DNA from: Pseudomonas hamedanensis
Lineage (GTDB): Bacteria; Pseudomonadota; Gammaproteobacteria; Pseudomonadales; Pseudomonadaceae
NCBI RefSeq assembly: GCF_014268595.2
Contig: NZ_CP077091.1
Location: 5,749,001 to 5,813,000, forward strand
Length of the DNA: 64,000 bases
Reading direction: 5' to 3'
Shown piece after piece: positions 34,869 to 43,630 of the stretch. The position numbers and the translations under genes are program-made. The notes beneath the pieces are model-generated. The model searched no databases. It worked only from the letters and a program-made list of their open reading frames with translations, and was not told the DNA's origin. Position 1 is the stretch's first letter; each line of letters begins with the position of its first letter.

Positions 34869-36518
34869 TCAGAAATGCTGTGGGGTTGAGCGGGCGACGA
34901 TGGCTTCGACATTCAGCCCGCGCGGCAACGCGCCGTAGACACGGCCGCCACCGCTCAGGCGACTGGCGATAAAGGCATCACTGACCACCGAGTTGCCAGC
35001 CTCCAGCAGCAATTTGGCCTGCAAGCCCAGGGCAATGTCTTCGGTCAACTGCCGCGCCCGATACTGAATGTCGCTGGTGTCCTTGAACTGCGCCTGCAAT
35101 TGCTGGAGATGCGCCGCCAGACGCTTATCGCCATGCCCGTCACCCAATTCGCTGAACAACACGTCCAGCACACCCGGCTCTTTCGACAGCGCGCGGAGCA
35201 CGTCCAGACACTGCACATTTCCAGAGCCTTCCCACGTCGAGTTCACCGGCGCTTCGCGGTACAGGCGCGGCAGGATGCTGTCCTCGACATAGCCGGCACC
35301 GCCCATGCATTCCGCCGCTTCGTTGATCATTCCCGGCGCCCGCTTGCAGATCCAGTATTTACCCACCGCCGTCACCAGCCGCGCGAATTGTGCTTCGTGG
35401 CGATCATCCAGATGATCCAGCGCCTTGCCCATGCGCAGGCTCAGCGCCAGTGCGGCCTCGCTCTCGAGCGCCAGATCGGCCAGGACGTTCTGCATCAATG
35501 GCTGTTCGCTGAGCAATTTGCCGCCGACCGTGCGGTGTGCACAGTGATGGCTGGCCTGGGTCAGCGCCTGACGCATCAGCGAGCTGGAACCGACCATGCA
35601 ATCGAAGCGCGTCATCGCAACCATTTCAATGATCGTCGGCACGCCGCGCCCTTCTTCGCCAATCATCCATGCCAGCGCGCCACGAAACTCCACTTCACTG
35701 GAGGCGTTGGACTGATTGCCGAGTTTGTTTTTCAGGCGCTGGATGTAGAACTGATTGCGCGTGTCGTCCGGGCGATGACGCGGCAGCAGGAAGCAACTCA
35801 AACCCTTGTCAGTTTGCGCCAGGGTGAGAAACGCATCGCACATCGGCGCCGAACAGAACCACTTGTGCCCGACCAGCTCATACGCCTGGCCCGGGCCGCT
35901 GGCGCCGACCGGATACGCTTTGGTGGTGTTGGCGCGCACGTCGGTGCCGCACTGTTTTTCGGTCATCGCCATGCCGATGGTCACACCGGCCTTGTGTGCC
36001 ATGCCGACGTTGCGCGGATCGTATTCAGTAGCAAGGACTTTGGGCAGCCACTGTTCGGCCAGCTCTGGCTGCAAGCGCAAGGCCGGCACGCTGGCGAAGG
36101 TCATGGTCAGCGGGCAACCGCTGCCGGCCTCGGCCTGGCTGTGCAGATACGTCATCGACGCGCGGGCGACATGCGCGCCTTCCTGCGGATGAGCCCACGG
36201 CAGCGAGGTCAGGCCATGTTCGATCGCGGTGCGCATCAGCTCGTGGTAAGCCGGGTGAAATTCGACCAGATCGATACGATGACCGTAGCGGTCATGGCTG
36301 GCGAATACCGGTTTGTTCTGGTTGGCAAGGAACCCGGCTTCCATCAGCGGGCCACCGGCGAGTGCGCCGTAGGCGTCGATCCGCGACTCGGCCCAACCGG
36401 CGCCGAACCGCCGCGACCACTCCTGCAAAGGCAGGTCGATGCGGTACAGGTTGGTGCCGTCCAGCGACGGTGGCTGGTTGGTGACTTCGTGGGTTTCGGC
36501 GAACTGATGCAGGTTCAT
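34869..36518 (-). CDS. aidB: AidB-type acyl-CoA dehydrogenase family protein
   Basis: A 549-aa flavoprotein, close to E. coli AidB (541 aa) across the whole length. Shared features are NLYRIDLPLQEWSRRFGAGW at the start, IGMAMTEKQCGTDVRANTT (flavin contact), GLSCFLLPRHRPDDTRN, KLGNQSNASSEVEF, EGRGVPTIIEMVAMTRFDC, LPRLYREAPVNSTWEGSGN and a basic C-terminal third. In E. coli AidB is induced by alkylation stress and binds DNA; in pseudomonads the same family may act in acyl-CoA catabolism. No ada or alkB gene is nearby. A 19-bp palindrome lies 25 bases upstream. Confidence 0.87.
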   Translation of the reverse strand: MNLHQFAETHEVTNQPPSLDGTNLYRIDLPLQEWSRRFGAGWAESRIDAYGALAGGPLMEAGFLANQNKPVFASHDRYGHRIDLVEFHPAYHELMRTAIEHGLTSLPWAHPQEGAHVARASMTYLHSQAEAGSGCPLTMTFASVPALRLQPELAEQWLPKVLATEYDPRNVGMAHKAGVTIGMAMTEKQCGTDVRANTTKAYPVGASGPGQAYELVGHKWFCSAPMCDAFLTLAQTDKGLSCFLLPRHRPDDTRNQFYIQRLKNKLGNQSNASSEVEFRGALAWMIGEEGRGVPTIIEMVAMTRFDCMVGSSSLMRQALTQASHHCAHRTVGGKLLSEQPLMQNVLADLALESEAALALSLRMGKALDHLDDRHEAQFARLVTAVGKYWICKRAPGMINEAAECMGGAGYVEDSILPRLYREAPVNSTWEGSGNVQCLDVLRALSKEPGVLDVLFSELGDGHGDKRLAAHLQQLQAQFKDTSDIQYRARQLTEDIALGLQAKLLLEAGNSVVSDAFIASRLSGGGRVYGALPRGLNVEAIVARSTPQHF

Positions 36519-36543
36519 GGCAAGGCTCCTTGTTCAGCAATGC

Positions 36544-36562
36544 CACCAGTTAAGCACTGGTG
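36544..36562. promoter_or_regulatory. 19-bp palindrome upstream of aidB
   Basis: CACCAGT-TAAGC-ACTGGTG lies 25 bases before the aidB start. On the plus strand it is followed by TTTTTT and would be a terminator, but no plus-strand gene precedes it. A second hairpin, GCGCCG-TTATT-GCGGCGC, follows at about 36586-36602. Position and symmetry also fit an operator for aidB. I cannot decide between the two. Confidence 0.4.
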
Positions 36563-36613
36563 CTTTTTTGAACAAAGTGTCATACGCGCCGTTATTGCGG
36601 CGCTTTTACCCCA

Positions 36614-38962
36614 TCAGCAGCTAAGCACCCGACGCTCCAGCGCAGCCTGCAAATCCTCGAATTTCACCGGTTTGTGCAGATAATCGATGGCTGCGCCAGG
36701 AGCGCAGGGTTCACGGTCAGCCGTCAACGCCAGCATGAACACCGGCACATCGGCGCAGCCGGGCAAGGCGTGAATCTGGCAGCACAACGACGCGCCCTCG
36801 TGGCGGGACATCTGGCAATCGATCAACACTGCATCGAAGGTTTCGCGCTGCAGGCAGTCCAGCGCCGCCACGCCGTTGTCGGCACTGCGTACGCGAAAGC
36901 CGAGCTTGAGCAACATGCCGCGCATCACCAGTTGATTGACGCTGTTGTCGTCGACCAGCAGCACCGTGCAGTCCTGCGGTGCCCGTGCGCAATCACGCGT
37001 TGGTGCTGGCGCTGTCTCGACCAGCGGCAGCGCAAATTCGACGTCCAGTTGAAAGCGACTGCCGCTGCCCGGCTCGGAACGGTGCGTGAGCTTGCCACCG
37101 AGCAATTCCACCAACTGCCGGCAGATCGCCAGGCCAACGCCCAGTCCACCGTACTCGCGGGTCATGGAGCCGTCGAGCTGGAAAAAACGCTGATACAACG
37201 TCGCCTCACCCAGATCGGAGAAACCGATGCCGCTGTCGATCACCGCGAACGACAGCGCCAGACGATTGCCGGTCGAGGGCTTGCCGGTCACCCGCAACGC
37301 CAGCCCGCCGACCCGCGTGAATTTGATCGCGTTATCGAGCAGGCACTCCAGGCATTGCGCCAGTTTTGCGCTGTCGCCGAGCAGGCGATCCGGCAGAGTC
37401 GGCAGCACCTCGACCTTGAAGTCCAGCGACTTGCTCGCCGCGTTGCCCGCGAACTGAGTGCGTAGTGCTTCAATCACACCGCGCAGGCTGAAACTGGCCG
37501 ACGTCGCTGTCAGCTTGCCGGCCTGCAATTCGGTGAGGGTGAGAATGCCGTTGACCATACGCATCATGTCCCGCGCGGAACCGGCGGCGGTCTGTTGATA
37601 CTGCTCAAGTTCTGCGTCCATCTCGACGGTTTGCATCAGCTCCAGCGAACCGATCACACCGTTCATCGGCGTGCGCAGCTCGTGGGTCAGGGTCGCGAGG
37701 AATTCGTCCTTGAGCTTGTTGCTGTGGGCCAGTTGCTGGTTGAGCACTTCGAGTTTCTGCCCGGCGTCGTACAGGGTCTGCGCCTGTTGCTCGCGCATCG
37801 CGTTGATGCGGTCGGCCAACGCCAGCGACAGCAGCGCCACTTCGATGGCCGAGCCGATCTGGCTGGCGTACATGGTCAGGAACACGTTGGGCAGTAGACC
37901 GAGCACCATCAATGTGTTGACGATGCCGCCGAGCAGAAACGCCGACCAGGCGATGATGAAATAACGGGCCACGCGCAAGCCCCGCCACCAGGCCAGCAGA
38001 CCGGCGGCGAAAATAACGATGGTAAAGGTCAGCGCCAGCGTCGTCGCCAGGCGCAACGCCAGTGCGTAACTGGCCATCAGCGACAGACCGACCACCAGCG
38101 CGCCAAACGCAATCAGGGCTATCAGCAATCGGTCGAGCCAGCGGCTGTGGGTCTTGGTCTGCAGGAAACTGCGCGCGAACTGACTGCCGAACAAGCCTGC
38201 GCAACCGATGAAGAACGGCGTCGCAGCGTTCGCCCACCACGGGTTGTCGGGCCAGAAGTACTCCACCGCCGCGCCGTTCACCGACAGCTGATAAAGGCCG
38301 AACGAAGCAATGTAGAAAATGTAATAGAGGTAGCTGGTGTCGCGCACGCTCAAGAAGATGAACAGGTTATAGACCAGCATCCCCAGCAGCACGCCATAAA
38401 TGATGCCCAGCACATACAGGCGCACCGGCTGGTCTTCGAGGTACGCGGTACTCGACCACAACGTTACCGGTGCCTGAATCGAGCCTTCACTGGCCAGTCG
38501 CAGGTACACGGTCTGCTGTTGATCCGCCTTGAACGCAAGGTCGAACAGGTAGTTGTTCTGGCGGATCTCACGGCTGGCGAAGGGCAAGGCGTCGCCGGTC
38601 TGGCGGACCAGACGATAATTGCCCTGGGCATCGGCCAGGTACAGGTCGAGATGGTCGAGCGGTGGATACGCCAGCTCCAGCAGCCAGGTGCGCTGGGCGG
38701 CGGGATTGCTCGGGCGATAATGCAGGTCGATTTTCAGCCAGAACGCCGAACGCGAATAACCGGCGTTGAGCGTGGCTTTATCGTGCGGTTTGAACTGGCC
38801 GGCGGCGGCTTGCGCGCGAACATCGGCAATGCTCGCCTGACCGCTGGGGTCTTCGAACACTTGCAGCGACCGGCCCAGAGGCAGGCTCTGGGTGAATTCG
38901 TCGAATTCGACGGCGCTCGCCAGGAGGGGCAAGCAGAACAGCAACATCAGCAAATAGCGCAT
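36614..38962 (-). CDS. ladS: LadS hybrid sensor kinase
   Basis: A 782-aa membrane sensor. The order is signal peptide (1-17), extracytoplasmic 7TMR-DISMED2 domain (about 25-165), seven transmembrane helices (about 180-395), histidine kinase with H427 in LTHELRTPMNG, N box LECLLDNAIKF, G boxes DSGIGFSD and GGLGVGLAI, and a receiver domain with Asp715 (VLIDCQM). There is no HPt domain. The architecture and the neighbours thiD-thiE-hemL match P. aeruginosa LadS, which feeds phosphate to the GacS/GacA-Rsm pathway and promotes biofilm over motile virulence, with calcium sensed by DISMED2 there. Confidence 0.92.
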   Translation of the reverse strand: MRYLLMLLFCLPLLASAVEFDEFTQSLPLGRSLQVFEDPSGQASIADVRAQAAAGQFKPHDKATLNAGYSRSAFWLKIDLHYRPSNPAAQRTWLLELAYPPLDHLDLYLADAQGNYRLVRQTGDALPFASREIRQNNYLFDLAFKADQQQTVYLRLASEGSIQAPVTLWSSTAYLEDQPVRLYVLGIIYGVLLGMLVYNLFIFLSVRDTSYLYYIFYIASFGLYQLSVNGAAVEYFWPDNPWWANAATPFFIGCAGLFGSQFARSFLQTKTHSRWLDRLLIALIAFGALVVGLSLMASYALALRLATTLALTFTIVIFAAGLLAWWRGLRVARYFIIAWSAFLLGGIVNTLMVLGLLPNVFLTMYASQIGSAIEVALLSLALADRINAMREQQAQTLYDAGQKLEVLNQQLAHSNKLKDEFLATLTHELRTPMNGVIGSLELMQTVEMDAELEQYQQTAAGSARDMMRMVNGILTLTELQAGKLTATSASFSLRGVIEALRTQFAGNAASKSLDFKVEVLPTLPDRLLGDSAKLAQCLECLLDNAIKFTRVGGLALRVTGKPSTGNRLALSFAVIDSGIGFSDLGEATLYQRFFQLDGSMTREYGGLGVGLAICRQLVELLGGKLTHRSEPGSGSRFQLDVEFALPLVETAPAPTRDCARAPQDCTVLLVDDNSVNQLVMRGMLLKLGFRVRSADNGVAALDCLQRETFDAVLIDCQMSRHEGASLCCQIHALPGCADVPVFMLALTADREPCAPGAAIDYLHKPVKFEDLQAALERRVLSC

Positions 38963-39439
38963 TGAAGCCCCAGCGTGGCTCGTCCGGTTGTGTCAGGAAG
39001 CCCCCCATTCCCTTTGAGTAGACGTAAAACCGGTATTACCTGTTATTGGTTTGGATCCAGACTAGCATAGCCGTTGATGGCCATTGAGCACCATTGAAAT
39101 TTTTCCTACAAAGGCTCTAGAACGGGCGTTTCAGAGCAAAGCAGCGACCTAGAGCTGTTGCATTGGTCAACTTGCGACGACAGCCTCCTTGATAGGTGAC
39201 CAATTGTGGCGAGGGGATTTATCCCCGTTCGGCTGCGAAGCAGTCGCAAGTCCATCCAGCGATGGTGTGTCAGAAAGAACCGGATTGCAGGGTTTGGGGC
39301 CGCTTCGCAGCCCAACGGGGATAAATCCCCTCGCCACAAATGTGCTCCAAATAAAGACTGCGGGGTTGTCCGACAATCTGCTCGCAAACAACGTCAGTAC
39401 TGAACCCGAAAATCAGCTTTGGTGGTAAGCTCGCGCACC
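38963..39439. other. Intergenic region between ladS and thiD
   Basis: The 477 bases hold the divergent promoters of ladS and thiD and, at 39205-39338, a GGCGAGGGGATTTATCC repeat. Near 39103-39125 the sequence is AT-rich (GAAATTTTTCC). I found no THI-box (TPP riboswitch) upstream of thiD and no open frame with a sound start. Confidence 0.5.
39205..39338. repeat. Composite inverted repeat, TGTGGCGAGGGGATTTATCC family
   Basis: Two inverted arms are separated by a loop of about 60 bases. The loop (GTGTCAG...ACCGGATTGCAGGG) is nearly identical to the loop of the copy at 42994, so the unit conserved between sites is the whole 134-base element, not only the arms. Confidence 0.9.
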
Positions 39440-40237
39440 ATGAATATCTACAGCTCCCGCCCCGTTGTCCTCTGTCTCTCCGGCCACGACCCCAGTGGTG
39501 GCGCCGGCTTGCAGGCAGATATCGAAGCCCTGCTCGCGCAGGGTTGCCATGCGGCTCCGGCCGTCACCGCCCTGACCGTGCAAGACACCGTCAACGTCAC
39601 TGACTTTCGCGTCCTCGATCGCGAGTGGGTCCTGGCCCAGGCCAACGCCGTACTCAACGACTCCGAAGTCGCGGCGGTGAAACTGGGCATGCTCGGTTCG
39701 CTGGCGATGGTCGACACGGTGGTCGAACTGCTTTCGGCGCACCCGCACCTGCCAGTCGTTTGCGACCCGGTACTGCGTGCCGGCGGCGGCGGACGCCTGG
39801 GCAAGGACGAGGTCGGCTATGCGATGCGCGAGCGTCTGCTGCCGCTGTCGATCATTGCCACCCCCAATCTTCCTGAAGCCCGCATCCTCGCCGAACTGCC
39901 CGAAGGCACTGCGGATGAGTGCGCGGAAAAACTTCTGCCGTTCGTCAAAAACCTGCTGATCACCGGCGGTCACGGCGACGAAACTGAAATCCACAACCGC
40001 GTGTACAGCCGCGACGGCCTGCGCGAAACCTTTATCTGCCAGCGCCTGCCGGGCAGCTATCACGGCTCCGGCTGCACCCTCGCCAGTGCGCTGGCCGGCC
40101 GCCTGGCCCAGGGCGAACACCTGGCCAGCGCCGTGCGCAGTGCGCTGGATTACACCTGGCGCACCCTGCGCGATGCCGAACAACTGGGCAAAGGCCAGTT
40201 CGTCCCGCGTCGCCTGCCGCTGGATTTCTGCTCGTAA
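39440..40237 (+). CDS. thiD: Hydroxymethylpyrimidine (phosphate) kinase
   Basis: Phosphorylates HMP and HMP-phosphate to HMP-PP for thiamine synthesis. The 265 aa show the substrate/ATP motifs VVLCLSGHDPSGGAGLQADIE, VCDPVLRAGGGGRL and the C-terminal PGSYHGSGCTLASALAG (catalytic-loop Cys/Asp region typical of ThiD). The ATG at 39440 gives MNIYSSRPVVLCLSG; a frame-matched ATG at 39419 is less likely. thiE follows after 18 bases and hemL after that. Confidence 0.95.
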   Translation: MNIYSSRPVVLCLSGHDPSGGAGLQADIEALLAQGCHAAPAVTALTVQDTVNVTDFRVLDREWVLAQANAVLNDSEVAAVKLGMLGSLAMVDTVVELLSAHPHLPVVCDPVLRAGGGGRLGKDEVGYAMRERLLPLSIIATPNLPEARILAELPEGTADECAEKLLPFVKNLLITGGHGDETEIHNRVYSRDGLRETFICQRLPGSYHGSGCTLASALAGRLAQGEHLASAVRSALDYTWRTLRDAEQLGKGQFVPRRLPLDFCS

Positions 40238-40255
40238 CGTCGTGAGGTCTGCCTG

Positions 40256-40879
40256 ATGAAACTACGTGGCCTGTATGCCATCACCGACAGCCAACTGCTG
40301 GCCGGCAAGTTTCTGTCTTATGTCGAGGCGGCGCTGGAAGGCGGCGTCACCCTGCTGCAATACCGCGACAAGAGCAGCGACGAGGCCCGCCGCCTGCGCG
40401 AGGCCGAAGCACTGCGCAACCTGTGCGAACGCTACAAGACGCAGCTGATCATCAACGATGACGCCGAACTGGCCGCGCGCCTCAACGTCGGCGTGCACCT
40501 GGGCCAGACCGACGGCCCACTGTCACCGACCCGCGCCCTGCTCGGTTCGAAAGCCATCATCGGCTCGACCTGCCACGCGCAAATCGCGCTGGCCGAACAG
40601 GCCGCCAAAGAAGGCGCCAGCTACGTCGCCTTCGGTCGTTTCTTCAATTCCAATACCAAGCCCGGTGCGCCGACGTGCAGCCTCGAACTGCTCGCCGAGG
40701 CCAAACGCTCACTGCACCTGCCCGTCTGCGCGATTGGCGGTATCACCCTGGATAACGCCGCGCCACTGGTCGAACACGGTGTCGATCTGCTCGCGGTGAT
40801 TCATGGCCTGTTCGGCGCCGACAGCAGCGCCGAAGTGACCCGCCGCGCCCGCGCATTCAACGAACTGCTGCGTAAATAA
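40256..40879 (+). CDS. thiE: Thiamine phosphate synthase
   Basis: Joins HMP-PP and thiazole phosphate to thiamine phosphate. A 207-aa TIM barrel with [52 protein letters not shown] and [23 protein letters not shown] lies upstream of the ATG. It sits between thiD and hemL in one transcription unit. Confidence 0.96.
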   Translation: MKLRGLYAITDSQLLAGKFLSYVEAALEGGVTLLQYRDKSSDEARRLREAEALRNLCERYKTQLIINDDAELAARLNVGVHLGQTDGPLSPTRALLGSKAIIGSTCHAQIALAEQAAKEGASYVAFGRFFNSNTKPGAPTCSLELLAEAKRSLHLPVCAIGGITLDNAAPLVEHGVDLLAVIHGLFGADSSAEVTRRARAFNELLRK

Positions 40880-40911
40880 TTCGCCAAATCCTGAAGATTG
40901 AGAGCCCGATC

Positions 40912-42195
40912 ATGTCTCGTTCCGAAACCCTGTTTGCCAATGCCCAGAAACACATTCCCGGTGGCGTCAACTCACCGGTCCGCGCGTTCAAGAGCGTGGG
41001 CGGCACGCCGCTGTTCTTCAAACACGCCGAAGGCGCCTACGTTACCGACGAAGACGACAAGCGTTATGTCGATTACGTTGGTTCGTGGGGCCCGATGATC
41101 CTCGGCCATAGCCATCCGGACGTGCTCGACGCGGTACGCAATCAGCTGCAACACGGCTTGTCGTACGGCGCGCCGACTGCGATGGAAACCGAGATGGCCG
41201 ATCTGGTCTGCTCGCTGGTGCCATCGATGGACATGGTGCGCATGGTCAGCTCCGGCACCGAAGCGACCATGAGTGCGATCCGTCTGGCCCGTGGTTACAC
41301 CGGCCGCGACAGCATCATCAAATTCGAAGGCTGCTACCACGGTCACTCCGACAGCCTGCTGGTCAAGGCCGGCTCCGGCGCGCTGACCCAAGGTGTACCG
41401 AGCTCGGCCGGCGTGCCGGCGGCATTCGCCAAACACACCCTGACCCTGCCGTTCAACGACATCGGCGCGGTTGAAACCATGCTCGCTGAAGTCGGCCAGG
41501 ATGTGGCGTGCATCATCGTCGAGCCGGTGGCCGGCAACATGAACTGTGTGCCGCCAGCGCCGGGCTTCCTCGAAGGCCTGCGCTCGCTGTGCGACCAACA
41601 TGGCGTGGTGCTGATTTTCGACGAAGTGATGACCGGTTTCCGTGTTGCCCTCGGCGGCGCCCAGGCGCACTACGGCGTGACTCCCGACTTGACCACCTTC
41701 GGCAAAATCATCGGCGGCGGCATGCCAGTGGGTTGCTTTGGTGGCAAGCGCGACATCATGGAGCGCATTGCGCCACTGGGCCCGGTGTATCAGGCGGGAA
41801 CCTTGTCGGGTAATCCGCTGGCGATGGCGGCCGGTCTGACTACCCTGCGCCTGATCAGCCGCCCGGGTTTTCACGCCGAACTGACCGATTACACCACGCG
41901 CCTGCTCGACGGCTTGCAACAGCGCGCCGATGCGGCGGGCATTCCGTTCGTCACCACCCAGGCCGGCGGCATGTTCGGCCTGTACTTCAGCGGCGCCGAC
42001 GACATCGTCACCTTTGAAGACGTGATGGCCAGCGATGCCGCACTGTTCGGTCGCTTCTTCCACCTGATGCTCGAAGGCGGCGTGTACCTGGCGCCGAGCG
42101 CCTTCGAAGCCGGTTTCACCTCGATTGCCCACGGCGAAGCCGAGTTGAAACTGACCCTGGACGCCGCCGAGCGCGCCTTCGCCGCACTGAAGTAA
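40912..42195 (+). CDS. hemL: Glutamate-1-semialdehyde 2,1-aminomutase
   Basis: Makes 5-aminolevulinate from glutamate 1-semialdehyde in heme synthesis, with pyridoxal phosphate. 427 aa, the usual length. Markers are [58 protein letters not shown] and the PLP lysine in [19 protein letters not shown]. The ATG at 40912 is supported by GAGAG upstream; an in-frame codon at 40898 is not needed. It is the last gene of the thiD-thiE-hemL unit. Confidence 0.97.
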   Translation: MSRSETLFANAQKHIPGGVNSPVRAFKSVGGTPLFFKHAEGAYVTDEDDKRYVDYVGSWGPMILGHSHPDVLDAVRNQLQHGLSYGAPTAMETEMADLVCSLVPSMDMVRMVSSGTEATMSAIRLARGYTGRDSIIKFEGCYHGHSDSLLVKAGSGALTQGVPSSAGVPAAFAKHTLTLPFNDIGAVETMLAEVGQDVACIIVEPVAGNMNCVPPAPGFLEGLRSLCDQHGVVLIFDEVMTGFRVALGGAQAHYGVTPDLTTFGKIIGGGMPVGCFGGKRDIMERIAPLGPVYQAGTLSGNPLAMAAGLTTLRLISRPGFHAELTDYTTRLLDGLQQRADAAGIPFVTTQAGGMFGLYFSGADDIVTFEDVMASDAALFGRFFHLMLEGGVYLAPSAFEAGFTSIAHGEAELKLTLDAAERAFAALK

Positions 42196-42206
42196 GCACC
42201 GCCCCC

Positions 42207-42237
42207 GCTGACGTTGGCTATCGCCAGCGTCAGCTTT
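42207..42237 (+). terminator. Probable terminator after hemL
   Basis: A 12-bp perfect stem GCTGACGTTGGC / GCCAGCGTCAGC has a four-base loop and is followed by TTT, 12 bases after the hemL stop. The short T run makes it a moderate candidate. Confidence 0.6.
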
Positions 42238-42421
42238 CACCTACATCTGCACGGTTTTTCCGACGCGTCTGCTAAAAATGTGCGCAGAAGTGGGCGATAT
42301 ATTCCCCACGCAGCAGAAAAACGAGTAAAGACTTTGTAAGGATGGCCCTGCTTATTTCATAATGCGCGCTTATTGGATCCCTCGACGGGTCCGCGTGCCC
42401 TTCAGAGGTAAGTCGATTCCC

Positions 42422-42976
42422 ATGAACCGCACCGGCCGCACCCTTGCATTGGGCTGCCTGTTGCTCCTTCAGCCCCTGCTCGCGCATGCACAAGCAGGCG
42501 GCAACTCGTTGTTGATCCCGGCGATGGGTCGTTGCACCCTCAATACTCAGCCGCAAGACGTCACGCAGGCACTGGCCGCCTGCCAGAAAGCGGCGGACGA
42601 AGGGGATGCGCAAGCGCAATACGAGTTGGGTGAGTTCTACTATGACGGCAAGAACACGCCGCGCGACCTCAATCAAGCGCTGAGCTACTTCGAAAAAGCC
42701 TCGCTGCAAGGCCACGCGCAGGCACAGTTCAAGCTCGGCACCATGTTCTTCCACGGCGAAGGCGTGCAGGCCAACAATATCCAGGCCTACATCGTGCTTA
42801 AGATGGCTGCGGTCAACGGCGCCGAAGACGCGCTGGACACAGCCGACGAAGTCTCGGAAAAAATGTCCCGCGAAGATCTCGAAACAGCGACTCAGGTGCT
42901 GGGGCAGATTTTCCGCAAGTACCTGATGGAACTGCAGAGCGCCGATGGGCGTACGCCATTCTCACCACTGCCCTAA
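42422..42976 (+). CDS. Secreted Sel1/TPR-repeat protein
   Basis: 184 aa. The signal peptide (MNRTGRTLALGCLLLLQPLLAHA) is followed by at least two Sel1-like repeats (AQAQYELGEFYYDGKNTPRD, AQAQFKLGTMFFHGEGVQAN) and a third degenerate one. Such periplasmic repeat proteins act as scaffolds or binding partners; the partner here is unknown. The ATG at 42422 is chosen because it starts the signal peptide; the frame is open further upstream. By position it corresponds to the gene that follows hemL in P. aeruginosa. Confidence 0.82.
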   Translation: MNRTGRTLALGCLLLLQPLLAHAQAGGNSLLIPAMGRCTLNTQPQDVTQALAACQKAADEGDAQAQYELGEFYYDGKNTPRDLNQALSYFEKASLQGHAQAQFKLGTMFFHGEGVQANNIQAYIVLKMAAVNGAEDALDTADEVSEKMSREDLETATQVLGQIFRKYLMELQSADGRTPFSPLP

Positions 42977-42993
42977 GGGCTGTGGAGGTTAAC

Positions 42994-43141
42994 TGTGGCG
43001 AGGGGATTTAGCGAAACGTCGCACCGCCCCGTTCGGCTGCGCAGCAGTCGCAAATCCATTCAGCGAGGTGTGTCAGACAGAACCGGATTGCAGGGTTTGG
43101 GGCCGCTTTGCAGCCCAGCGGGGATAAATCCCCTCGCCACA
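42994..43141. repeat. Composite inverted repeat with an interrupted left arm
   Basis: The same family and loop as the element at 39205, but the left arm reads GGGGATTTAGCGAAACGTCG before resuming CCCCGTTCGGCTGC. Where the 39205 copy has a single T, this one has 16 other bases. The right arm is intact. Confidence 0.88.
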
Positions 43142-43167
43142 AACTCATTCCAATGCAGAATCTGTTT

Positions 43168-43497
43168 TTACTTCTCAGGCATCGGCATCGGGAACGGCAT
43201 CACGTTGCCGACCGCGCCGCGGGCCTCGCTGATTTTCGGGGTGCCCAGACGTTCGACTTCGTCGATGCGCACGATCGAGTGCATCGGCACAAAGCTGCGC
43301 ACCACGCCTTCGAACTGCGCCTTGAGCTTCTCTTCGCTCGGGTCGACGACCACTTGCGTGCGCTCGCCAAAGACGAATTCTTCCACTTCCAGAAAGCCCC
43401 ACAGATCACTTTGATAGATCTGCTTGGCGTACATTTCGAACACCTGGCCCTGGTTGAGGAATATCACCTTGTAGATTGGAGCTTCGCGTTTGGTCAT
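43168..43497 (-). CDS. DUF1820 family protein
   Basis: 109 aa, a single small conserved domain: YKVIFLNQGQVFEMYAKQIY, then LWGFLEVEEFVFGERTQVVV and MHSIVRIDEVERLG. The function is unknown, and it is common in Pseudomonas next to miaB. The ATG at 43497 gives the usual MTKREAPIYKVIF start; the frame is open further upstream but without a suitable start. It diverges from miaB. Confidence 0.87.
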   Translation of the reverse strand: MTKREAPIYKVIFLNQGQVFEMYAKQIYQSDLWGFLEVEEFVFGERTQVVVDPSEEKLKAQFEGVVRSFVPMHSIVRIDEVERLGTPKISEARGAVGNVMPFPMPMPEK

Positions 43498-43589
43498 GGC
43501 GGACGGATAACATCGGGGAGAAAAATGAGGGCGCGAACTATAGCATAGCCACCGGACGCACAGCGGTAGGAACCTGACGGCTTGTTCCC

Positions 43590-43595
43590 TATAAT
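43590..43595 (+). promoter_or_regulatory. Candidate -10 box for miaB
   Basis: A consensus TATAAT followed by GCGCG lies 36 bases before the miaB start. No good -35 box is visible at the usual distance (TAGGAA at 43567), so the assignment rests on the -10 match alone. Confidence 0.4.
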
Positions 43596-43630
43596 GCGCG
43601 GTTCTTTGAATCACGTGACGACACTAATCC

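Noticed and set aside
39339..39439. TPP riboswitch in front of thiD
   Set aside because: The conserved THI-box segments (CUGAGA and the ACCUGAUCUGG-like helix) are absent.
40972..42240. 422-codon minus-strand frame opposite hemL
   Set aside because: Shadow frame with no start site; hemL is certain.
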